The position numbers and the translations under genes were made by a program. Shown here in pieces: positions 1 to 12,000 of a DNA stretch of 64,000 bases (its first letter is position 1; each line of letters starts with the position of its first letter). The notes under the pieces were generated by a model, which had not been told where the DNA came from, made no database searches, and worked only from the letters and a program-made list of their open reading frames with translations. Source of the DNA: Achatina immaculata (lineage: Eukaryota > Mollusca > Gastropoda > Stylommatophora > Achatinidae); contig CM019713.1 in NCBI GenBank assembly GCA_009760885.1, forward strand, positions 26,737,927-26,801,926. The letters run 5' to 3'.

Positions 1-764
1 CTGGCACTCTTGGAACAACAGAATGAGGAAAAAGAAGATAGAAAATCTCATCATAACAAGGGAAAAAACCAGAATATGGTAAATATACAACATACTTTTA
101 TCTCAATTCTGTTGCTTATAACTAAACTAAGCAATGAATTTTTTATACAAAATGATAAATCTCCACATTAGCCCAGGTTTGATGCTAAAAACAAACAAAA
201 CAGAAAAGCAACGCAACTTGATTTTACTGCTTTTTTGTTACAAAGTTACCCAAATCCTGCAAAAAATTACCAAAATCCAGCAAAATCTACAATTTTATTA
301 TTATAATTCTGAACAGTTTCAAAATCAAGACAGTTGACTTTTGGTACAGATACTATTGCCAGTTTGGTCATTATGTTCTTCAGCACCGGCACAGTTTTTG
401 AGTTTGTTCAATGAGTTGTCTGCTGTGTCATCCAAGACGTGCTCATTTGAGAAAAGGTTTAGTGCAAAATTTTTACAGGTATATCTTTCCTGTCATCTCA
501 GACCAATTTAGCAATCAGCTCTGCGTCTGGTTTCAGTAAGTTATCTCCATTAGTGAAATGCGGTCAGTAAAAAGTCATCAACTTCTTCACTCTCTCTTTA
601 AACAGACGGTTTTGTCACATCTTCAGGACCGCTAACACAAACCCATTCTGTCCACAGAGTGTCAGTCTGAAGTCTGAAAAGAAAATATGGAACGAAACAC
701 TCGTACTGCTCGATTCAAAAATACTTCTTCCACGATCATGATGGTTTTAGTCCACAGATAAACT

Positions 765-833
765 GAAAGAAAAATCACAAGAGAACTACTTGGGATTCGA
801 AATCCCAGGTAATTCTCTTGTGATTTTTCTTTC
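765..833. repeat. 69-bp near-perfect palindrome
   Basis: Perfect 21-bp outer arms at 765-785 and 813-833 (GAAAGAAAAATCACAAGAGAA and its complement) enclose inner arms TTGGGATT/AAATCCCA. The whole folds into one hairpin with a small central loop. Confidence 0.9.
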
Positions 834-1014
834 TCTCACGTCTCACTAAAGTTCTTTGTCTATGATTTTTTCAAGGTCTAATCCTACAAAACTGTGTTCT
901 CTTACTTTACCATACGAAAGCCTCATTGTTTCCTATTTATACAAAAAATTACTCCACATCTAGGAAAAAATCAACATGTGAGAGGGCAAACATAAGTAAC
1001 CCATAAGATGATGT

Positions 1015-1530
1015 TACTTAACACAGTAAGTCAACAATATCATGTTATTAAATATATCTACAATTCTAATTAAATGCAGTTCACAATATGTTACTAAACA
1101 CAGAAATTTATCAATATGAAGTTACTAAACACAGTAAAAAATATGATGTTACCAAATATGATATACAATATGATGCTTACTAAACAGAGAAAGTTAACAA
1201 TATGATGTTACTAAATACAATATACAAAATGATGCTTACTAAACACAGAAAGTTAACAATATGATGCTACTAAACACAGTAAAAAATATGATGTTACTAA
1301 ATACGACATATAATATGATGCTTACTAAACACAAAAAGTTAACAATATGATGCTACAAAACACTGTAAAAAATATGATGCTACAAAACACAGTACAAAAT
1401 ATGATGTTACAAAACACAGTAAACAATATGATGTTACTAAGTACAGAAAGTTAACAAAACGATGTCACTAAACACAGTAAAAAATTATGATGTTACTAAA
1501 TACAGGCAGTCTATGACATTATGTTATTAA
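1015..1530. repeat. degenerate A+T-rich tandem array
   Basis: Repeated ATATGATGTTACTAAA and CACAGTAAA blocks at intervals of roughly 25-60 bp, with insertions and substitutions; an old minisatellite. Confidence 0.8.
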
Positions 1531-1590
1531 ATATGGTCTTTTTCCCCTCAATCTCTCACATTATGCCATAACGTGATGACATTGTAATAC

Positions 1591-1719
1591 CTGATGAGAC
1601 ACAACATCATTGTCTGTGTCATACACGCACTTGCCATATGGACCAGTCCGCAAGGCTTCCGTCACATTTTCAATGTCCACAATATCTGTGATCACACTGA
1701 TAGGCCATCCTCTTCTGCC
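1591..1719 (-). CDS. oxidoreductase exon 9 (last exon in window)
   Basis: This 129-bp phase 0-0 exon encodes [20 protein letters not shown] followed by [20 protein letters not shown] and [19 protein letters not shown] is the usual lead into a V-N-EF strand that is not in the window. The acceptor is AATACAG|GGC and the donor is CAG|GTATTA. Confidence 0.95.
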
Positions 1720-3043
1720 CTGTATTTGTCAATGTAGTAGGTTAAAGTAAAAAAACAGTAAAACAACTAAAAAAAAAAAGAAAAAAAAAAAGTAGAAACA
1801 ACTAAAGAAGCTGTGGAGAGGAACATATAGAACTACAAAAACAAGATTTCCCATCACAACATATGCCTGTGAGACCTGGACACTTAACAAAACAGCTGAG
1901 AAACACACAAATGCCTTTGAATGTATATGCTACAGAAGAGTTCTTCAAATATCATGGACACAAAAAAAAAATATCCATACTACAAGAACTTAATATTGAA
2001 GAAGGCTGGCTAATAAAGAGGATTAACACTTTCCATGCGTTTGGTCGATATAGTGACACTTCCGGTATCCCGAAGCTACCGTATGGTCATTATAGTGACA
2101 ATTGTTTGTTTCAATAAAAACAACCGGTGTAACATTCAGATTGTACAAATTTCGTCCGCGATTCTGGTGACACTTTCAAAATGGCGAAAGAGTGCCTAGT
2201 TACGAGCGATGCCGAGCGAGAAAAAGGACGAGAAGCATGGAAATTGTTCAATTTTTGACGATGTAGATAGGGGTATGGACATAGCCTATGGCCACCCCAC
2301 TGCTCTTGAATGTTTTCTAAGTAGATCTAGACATATTTAGATGACTGGAGAAGTAGTTAGGAGGTTAGTTCAGACATTCATTCAGTGAGAATGCAACACA
2401 GAATCACAATACGAGATTGACAAGTAGATCTACACATCTCAGATGGTAAATAGTGCAGATCTAGACCTCGCCGATGGTGAGCTGGCCACAATCAGTGTCT
2501 AAAAACATCACATTACTTCTTTTTTCCTAAAAAACTCTGCATTTATGAAATTTTAATTCATTTAGCTATACTTTGAAACATATTAAGTATACGGAAGTAC
2601 ATAGAAATACTGTTTTCCATTCCATTTTACAACTAGACCCACTTACAGACCAAGACCCGCGTTTTTACTCCCGCACTCCAGAGCACGTCCAAAGTGTCAC
2701 TATAATGACCAGCCGCACGGAAAGTGTTAAACAAAGAAAACTTAAATATTTTGGACACATTAAATGTCATGATAATCTAGAGAAGACTGACTTGGGAGGG
2801 TCATGATAATCTAGAGAAGAGTGACTTGGGAGGGTACATAATGGGAAAAAAGAAAGAGAGGAAGACCAAGGCGAAGATGGCGGCAACACATCGTTGATGA
2901 TCTGCAAATGGATGCATCAGCAGCAGGCCATCTTGCTCACAACAGAAAGGCCTACAGGAGAACTGTTAAGGAGGCAAAGTTCCACAAGGGACATGCAAAT
3001 GACTGAGTAGGTTTAATAAACAGAAAGTTGATATGAAATCCAT

Positions 3044-3076
<33 letters not shown>

Positions 3077-6000
3077 GTAAAGAAAGAGGAATAAATATAG
3101 AAAGATTTGGGGATAAGGGAGAAAGAGAGACAGAAAGAGAGATGGAAGAATTAAGCGGCTACTGGTCTTCCCTTGACTTTCAAGTATTTTTTTTTTAAGT
3201 ATTAGAACAGATCTGAAAACTGTTGAAATTTCTAACTTGAATCAGTTTTTGTGTCATTTGTGGTTAACATCGTGTGTCTTCTTGCACATGAGATCACTGC
3301 ACGACAACACACATGTGAATGCCTGAAACATTCTATACCCTGTAACAAAATTATGACAAAGCAAACAGAGCAGTTATTTCCAACTAGTGTGCCATGGAAG
3401 TTTGGAAGAGTCCATTTACACGCACAGTAATTTTTACTAAAATTCACCTTCTTTGTCACAGGGGCAGACAAATATGCCAAAAAGCTGATTCCTCTGACAA
3501 CTCTTGTACACACTGCATTTTGTGTATCTTTCTTACGAGGAGAATACAAAAAAGCTAAAAAGCTTAAATGTTTAATTTTTCATGTACTTCTTGTGTTTTT
3601 ATCTGTTGTTTTGTTTTTGTATGTTACTGAAATATTGGACTGTTGTTTGTTCTTCATTTATACATGATCATCGCATCTTACTTTCTGCCATTCTTGTTTC
3701 TGCCTGCTAGAATTTACTAGAACCAGTTTCACTGCCATTATCACTTCTCTTATCTCACGTGATTTTTCAAGTGTTGCATGAGAGATTCACATACTGTTCC
3801 AAGTGTTGCTTGAGAGATTCACACACTGTTCCAAGTGTTGCATGAGAGATTCACACACTGTTCCAAGTGTTGCATCAGAGATTCACACACTGTTCCAAGT
3901 GTTGCATGAGAGATTCACACACTGTTTCAAGTGTTGCATGAGAGATTCACACACTGTTCCAAGTGTTGCATGAGAGATTCACATACTGTTCCAAGTGTTG
4001 CATGAGAGATTCACACACTGTTCCAAGTGTTGCATCAGAGATTCACACACTGTTCCAAGTGTTGCATGAGAGATTCTCGCACTGTTCCAAGTGTTGCATG
4101 AGAGATTCTCGCACTGTTCCAAGTGTTGCATGAGAGATTCTCGCACTGTTCCAAGTGTTGCATGAGAGATTCTCGCACTGTTCCAAGTGTTGCATGAGAG
4201 ATTCTCGCACTGTTCCAAGTGTTGCATGAGAGATTCACACACTGTTCCAAGTGTTGCATCAGAGATTCACACACTGTTCCAAGTGTTGCATCAGAGATTC
4301 ACACACTGTTTCAAGTGTTGCATGAGAGATTCACACACTGTTCCAAGTGTTGCATGAGAGATTCACACACTGTTCCAAGTGTTGCATGAGAGATTCACAC
4401 ACTGTTCCAAGTGTTGCATCAGAGATTCACACACTGTTCCAAGTGTTGCATGAGAGATTCACACACTGTTTCAAGTGTTGCATGAGAGATTCACACACTG
4501 TCCCAAGTGTTGCATGAGAGATTCACACACTGTTCCAAGTGTTGCATGAGAGATTCACACACTGTTCCAAGTGTTGCATCAGAGATTCACACACTGTTCC
4601 AAGTGTTGCATGAGAGATTCACACACTGTTCCAAGTGTTGCATCAGAGATTCACACACTGTTCCAAGTGTTGCATGAGAGATTCACACACTGTTTCAAGT
4701 GTTGCATGAGAGATTCACACACTGTTCCAAGTGTTGCATGAGAGATTCACACACTGTTCCAAGTGTTGCATGAGAGATTCACACACTGTTTCAAGTGTTG
4801 CATGAGAGATTCACACACTGTTTCAAGTGTTGCATGAGAGATTCACACACTGTTTCAAGTGTTGCATGAGAGATTCACACACTGTTCCAAGTGTTGCATG
4901 AGAGATTCACATACTGTTCCAAGTGTTGCATCAGAGATTCACACACTGTTCCAAGTGTTGCATGAGAGATTCACGCACTGTTCCAAGTGTTGCATGAGAG
5001 ATTCACACACTGTTCCAAGTGTTGCATGAGAGATTCTCGCACTGTTCCAAGTGTTACATGAGAGATTCTCGCACTGTTCCAAGTGTTGCATGAGAGATTC
5101 TCACACTGTTCCAAGTGTTGCATGAGAGATTCTCACACTGTTCCAAGTGTTGCATGAGAGATTCTCACACTGTTCCAAGTGTTGCATGAGAGATTCACAC
5201 ACTGTTCCAAGTGTTGCATGAGAGATTCTCACACTGTTCCAAGTGTTGCATCAGAGATCCATGCTGTTGATATTATCAATATTTTCATGAGAATTTCAGC
5301 TTTTAGAAAGGGGATTCTTCACTCTGATTACAGACCCCAGCACCATGCTCAATATGTCCCCATATCCCCTTCACCAGACTGATGAAACTATCATATAGGG
5401 ATAACAGCCCCTGCTCTACAACATTTGTTACCCTAATTGCAGCAAATGTCTAAAGTCTGGACTATAAATTATTTTTATTTTGTACATCACAAGCGTCCAG
5501 CCCCATAGGTTCTCAAAATATTAATACTCCGAAGGTAACTTATCACCAGCTGGCAGATGTAAGAAGCAGCTAAGAAGTATTACTGGCTTCAGGGGTCTGC
5601 AGCTTGAAAAAAGTTTAGAACCACTTCTCTACAATGTTATATTCTCGACCCCTTACCCCTTTGTTATCATGCTAACACATCACTATATAAATATGCATAA
5701 TCTTTATTTTGAAGACTTTCTGATCATCAAAGATCTGTTAAATTTATCAAATTATATAAAGTCAAGCTCTCTTACCTCTTTGACTTTATCTAGATAAATT
5801 TTTTTGGCAGAATATGGGCAATTTGGCTCCTCAGGGCAGTCTAAGCACCTGGCAGTGGCCTTGGGAGGCTGAAATGATGAACAAACATACCATATGAGAT
5901 CACACAAACATAACATGTGAGATCACACAAACATAACACATGAGATCACACAAACATAACATGTGAGATCACACAAACAACACATGAGATCACACAAACA

Positions 6001-9000
6001 ACACATGAGATCACATTGATAATCATGTGTATATCTATGTTCCATACAAACTGTTACACTCTGGCTCATAAAATTATTCATGTATGGCAGTCTTATGAAC
6101 AAAGTCTAACCTGATAAGAAGATGAAGAAGAAAACTGCACAACAAGATCTTCAGCACTTCCACTGTGTCTCTTCCTCCTAGCAGAACATCTCAATGCTGC
6201 TACACAAGTCATGGGACTGAACAGCGGCTTCTCTACTCACTGACAGTTACAACAGATGATTATGATGGCTCACTCTTATAACTCTCCTCATGGCATACTC
6301 AAGAATATGGCATGAAATGATCTCATGAACTATAAATGCCTGGCTTTTAAGTATATGCTCCCTCATGACTAGAACTATATCTTCTTAAACTCACAGGCTG
6401 TTGTGACACAGTTTACTGTCAGGAAGCTCTAGATAGTCTCTTCTTTGGTCAACCACAGTTTTGCTGCACTTCTCATCACAACATTTGTTTCTGTTTCCTT
6501 TAAGTCACGTACACACAAATTTCCTCCATGAACCATCCATTCTTTCTATGTTTTCTTAACTTTTTAGCCATTTCTTTTTTTACTTTACTTTACCCTTCTA
6601 AATGTACCATGAGGCATGGGGGGGGGGAAAGCAGCTGATGTCCTCTGGGGCCATATGAGTGGCCTTGGTGATGCTTAGGCTGTGCTTTGAGTGCTTCTGT
6701 AGCTCCATCTATCCATCTTTTTTCCATGGTTTTCCTCTTGGTCTGTGTCCTGTAGTTCTTCAGCTGAAGGGCCTCATGACAGGCTGTGTACGTCGTGTCA
6801 TTCTCATTAGGTGGCCAAACCACTTAATGGTTTCTCTATATGCTGCAGGCAAGGTGTAGTTCCTACTAGTTGTCTTATGTCATCATTTCTTATCTTGTCC
6901 CTCCTAGTGATATTAGGTGGCCAAACCACTTAATGGTTTCTCTATATGCTGCAGGCAAGGTGTAGTTCCTACTAGTTGTCTTATGTCATCATTTCTTATC
7001 TTGTCCCTCCTAGTGATATTAGGTGGCCAAACCACTTAACAGTTTCTCTATATGCTGCAGGCAAGGTGTAGTTCCCACTAGTTGTCTTATGTCATCATTT
7101 CTTATCTTGTCCCTCCTAGTGACATTTGCTGCTTTTCTTAGGCACCTCATTTCACATGTAGATATTTTATTTTGTTGTTTCTTGGTTAGTGCCATGTTTG
7201 GCACTGGTAGCACATTAATTTCTTAGCAAGAAAACCGAAACAGCTGATTTTTGTCTCAGCATTTTTATGTCTTGACAACAACAACAAAAATTACCTTGTC
7301 TTTCTTTGTGAAGTGTGTCAGCTTCCCAAATGATGACACACTCACACATTTCCTTGGTGACATCCAGTAATGGATGAGGTCAATGTCATGACATGACTTT
7401 GACATCAAACTGAATGTACTAGTGGCCTCATTTCGCCAGGTCCCTCTGACAAATGAATGGGCAAAATGCCAGAAACCAACCTGAAACAAAGAAGACAGTT
7501 AAAGATATCTAGTTCAAGTAAGGGTCCCTTGCCCTTCTTTGTGAAATGTGTTGGTTAAAGATATCTGGTTCAAGTAAGGGTACCTTGTCCTTCTTTGTGA
7601 AATGTGTTAACTTCCCAAATGATGACACACTGACACACTTTCTTGGCAATATCCAATAATTAATGAGGTCAATGTCATGACATAACTTTGCCATGAGGCT
7701 GAAGGTGCTGGTGCTCTAATTCCACCAGTTTCCTCACACACAGGAATGTGCAAAATGCTAGAAGCCAACCTGCTGACGAAGCAGCCATACTAACACAGGG
7801 GAAACAATAAACAACCACTGAAACGAAGGGAGACAATAAGCAAGCATGCTAAGAAGGGCACACAATAAGCAACCACACTTCTGGTGGGTAGTTTATGATG
7901 CCTGTTGCACACAAGCTACAGTAGGTCAAACTCTGACCCATTTCTAACTGCATACATTCCCACCTTTCAGCACACGTTGGGAGGTCAAGCGCGGCCTCTT
8001 TTGGAGTGTAGAGCTATGGGACTGGGTCAGATCTATGCTGAGACCACTACCTGTACAACTAATTCAACAAAAGAGCTCTCTCAAATCACCCTCAAAACAC
8101 AGATGAATTATTTGACATGCCCACTTTTGCTGGATCACTAAAGCAGTGAAGGCTACTGGTTGAAATGTGAAGAAACCTCATGCAGAAAATCCCCATTTTT
8201 GAAAGCAGAATCATTGACATACAACATGGTTGACCACTAGTAGAGGCCTCACTTTTTCATTTTTTAAAATTTTAGCTACTAGAACCACAGAACAGGCTTT
8301 CTCACCCCCCCTAAATTTGATAAAAGAAAAATACATGAAGACCCCGGTGAACAAATTTCATGTGAACTGCGGTTTTACCTTTTGTGTGTTTGAAAAACAG
8401 ATAAAGAATTATACTTTTTGGTGCTATGGTGCCCAACTGGCAAGTCCACCGGCCACATGATGCGCATGAAGTCTCTGTGCCATGCAATCAAGACATTAAG
8501 TTAAAATGTATGTTTTAATAAATTTGTTAAGGTAATTTTTGTTTTATGTTATTTTCTTGTTACATCACTCAAATATGGTTTAAGCAAATTTATAACTTCT
8601 GACTTGGTGGTCTTGCTGCTGATAATGTAAAATCAAATAATACATCAACTCAAATCCTACACAAAGTCTACAAATACGTACAGGTTCTGTGTGTCGGATG
8701 CTGACAACATCTCCAATCTTTCCAGAATCAATAATCTCCTTAATCTTATTCACCCAAGCTGTGTAACGGAGAACATGGCAAACGGCAAGTTTCACGTTAC
8801 TCTCCTTGCACACGGCCACAATCTCTCGGCAGTCTGCCTCTGTGACCTAGAAAATGGAGCTAAATTAGCAATTTTTTTTTTTCAACAATTAGGAAAACTG
8901 CTACATTCTATAGTCATCGATATGAGCTGAAATCATTTTTGATATTTTTTTTTATTTCAAGCAGTCTCAATACTGTGTCAAATCACAAAAACAGGCAGAA

Positions 9001-12000
9001 AGTGATTTTTTTTTTAACCTAAAAATCTAATGACATCATGTCTTGAGATTAACTCTTCCCGTGGACGCTTCTGCTTTGTCAAGTTTTGGCCAATGTCCCT
9101 ATAAGGAACTAGCTTCGTTTCATTCAAAACCCGGTGTAATTTTTTATTGTAAACAGTTTAGTACGCATGTCTAGTGGCAAAGCTTGTCACCATTTTGAAA
9201 GTGTCATAACAACGGTGGTCAAAATACAGCATTTCAGTAAAAAAAAAAAAAAAGCAATTTTTGTGTGACTTTGAAGGCAAACATGACCCCCTTTAACTAG
9301 ACCACTGTTGGTGAATGTACCCCCAAGTAGATTTAGACTATTAGACGGACTGGAGAAGTAGTTAGAAGCTTATTTCAGGTGTTATTGTAGTGAACATGCA
9401 ACTCAACATGCAACACATGATAAGATCGGATAAAACAAAGTCGATCTACACATCGCCAGGTGATCGATGCCTGTCCTAGACCTATTCGATGGACAGTAGT
9501 ACACAATTATCTGCTAAAATCATCACACTACATCTTTTTTCCTAAAAAAAAACTCTTCATTTATGAAATCTTACATTTATAGCTATTTGGAGGCATAATA
9601 TGCATACTTTTAACATGGAAATAATTAGTTAAATTAGTTAAAATTATCCCTAACGCATATCAAGACCCACGCTTTTTGTCTGGCACAGACAGAAACATCC
9701 GCGTTTTTCCCTCTGGCAGAGGAAGAGTTAAATACAAGATTTTTAATACCACACAGACAAGATCCTGCTCATTACTTTTTTCAGTACGTACTTATCAGAA
9801 ATGATACTTTTCCCAACAAACACCACCTCATAACAAAAACAATAATTGCATGGTATAAACTGTAAACAAGATTCAGACTAGGCTGAAGTAAGATACGAGA
9901 ATGGACTGCTAACTTTCAAACAAAAACAAAAAAAAGTGAAAAGAAATGAAAGAAACAAAGAAACAAGTACATGATGACAATTAATTTCATTCTGCTGCAT
10001 TTCTGCAATTGTTATAGAAAAAGAAGGTTATAATTCTTTTCTGTACCACTGTAAGTGGTTAGGCTATGACTTCTGTACATATATTTTCCTAGTGATCACA
10101 ATATGACAAAAACAATCACAGTATAAGAAAGGATCTTTTATTATGCAAAGAATTAAAGTTCTTGGAGTAATCTTGGTCGCCAACTGCAAAAAAATGCTCA
10201 TAGATTTCTGTCCAAAAAAAGTCAACATGTACCACTTCTCTCTCAGTACAGATCTTGTAACAGGATTCTGCCTGAGCGATGGCAACTGCCAAGTAAAGAC
10301 ACTTGCATAGAAGATCAAAGCCAAAAGCATGTCAGAACGTGACTGCTGGTCATCAACAGACTGTCCTTGTGCTTCAACAATACAAAGACACTCTGGACTC
10401 AGTCTGTAAAAATGATTACCTTGCCCAAACTACTGACACAGATAATTGTACTTCTTTTAGCAAGCATTTGCGTTATCGCTGAAGTACCATTGGAAATGAA
10501 GAAACAGAATGCTTTCTTATAATGATATAAACAGATACACAAGCATTTATTTAAAAACTTAACTTATGAAAAAAAAAAAAAACGGGACTTCCAATCTTTG
10601 TAGTTTAGTAAATCTGACTAGAAGTTTGACTCAGTTTATACTCACAGCCATTGGTTTCTCCAATAAGATGTGATATCCAAGTCTGGCAAAGGCTACCGCC
10701 GGCTCCTGTCATGAGAAAAATTTTTTTTTTAAGGGCAGATGTACAATCTGAAGGGGAGGCCTCTTACATACATGGTGATCTAAGTATTCATTCATTCATT
10801 CATTCATACATTTGCACGTCCCTTGTGGATCTTTGCCTCCCTAACAGCACTCCTGTAGGCCTCTCAGTTGTGAGCAAGATGGCCTGCTACTGATGCATCC
10901 ATTTGCAGATCATCAACGATGTCTTACAGCCATCTTCGCCTCGATCTTCCTTTCTTTCTTTTTCCCATTATGTACCCTTCCAAGATGGTCTTCTCTAAAT
11001 TATCATGACGTTTAATGTGTCCAAGTATTCTCTGTGTCCAAGTTTTCTCTGTTTAATACTCTTTACTAGCCAGCCTTCTTCAATATTAAGTTCTTGTAGT
11101 ATAGATATATTTGTTCTTTTTTGTGTCCACGATATTTGGAGAACTCTTCTGTAGCATTTACATTCAAAGGCATTTATGTGTTTCTCAGCTGTTTTGTTAA
11201 GTGTCCAGGTCTCACAGGCATATGCTCCGATGGGAAAAATGCAGTATTATGCAGTAATATCTTGCTCCAAGTGCTTTTCTGGTGATAATTTATTGGATTA
11301 CAAATTCTCTGGTTGCCACCTGGAGGGTTTTTTTTTTTGTGACATTTTGGTGTATGAGATGCTCCAACAAAGGTAGACAGAAGTGCATGGTTGACTTTTA
11401 CAAAAATATTGGAAGAGCAAGGAAAGCTGGCAGAAAACAAGATGGGGCAGATATAAATGAAGAATTTACAACAATCCAATATTTTGGCAAACACCTTTAT
11501 CAAGGATCACATACAGAAACAATACAACAAATAAAAACAAGAAAAACTTTTGTACTTGTACAAAAACTGGTCCAGTCTTAGACGATTCACCCTGTACAAG
11601 AATGGCACAGATTTCTGTTAAAATATTTATTCAAATCTGAATTTTTATTAGCACATCTGTCCATATGGGATAAAACAGAAGTTAGTGGCTTTTTTTTAGA
11701 TTATAAAAACTAAATGTTTATTTTTTGTATTTTTTGGTCAAGTTTTTTAAAAGTTAAGGTATATCCTACACATTCACCTACTTCCAGATGAATCTGGCAC
11801 AGCTTCACTTCTACTCAGTGATGTTTTTTTTTTTGCTAATAGGAGATGACAACACTAGATGGTCATGAGAATTCATTAATTTCAATGAGAGTTCTTTTAT
11901 TTCAATGAGAATTATTTTACTCCAATGAGAATTCTTTTATTTTAATGAGAGTTCTTTTATTTCAATGAGAATTATTTAATTCCAATGAGAACTCTTTTAT

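Larger units (their letters stand above)
1..1590. other. intronic sequence left of oxidoreductase exon 9
   Basis: The next expected coding segment after SHQ is not seen here, so the following exon is off the window. Visible content is a hairpin at 765-833 and an A+T-rich degenerate array at about 1015-1530; nothing else is recognised. Confidence 0.6.

Noticed and set aside
3232..3549. 105-codon minus ORF
   Set aside because: No domain; overlaps plus-strand sequence resembling a dispersed repeat; composition like the surrounding intron.
3767..5258. CRISPR-like regular repeats
   Set aside because: Units are head-to-tail without unique spacers in a eukaryotic intron; a minisatellite.
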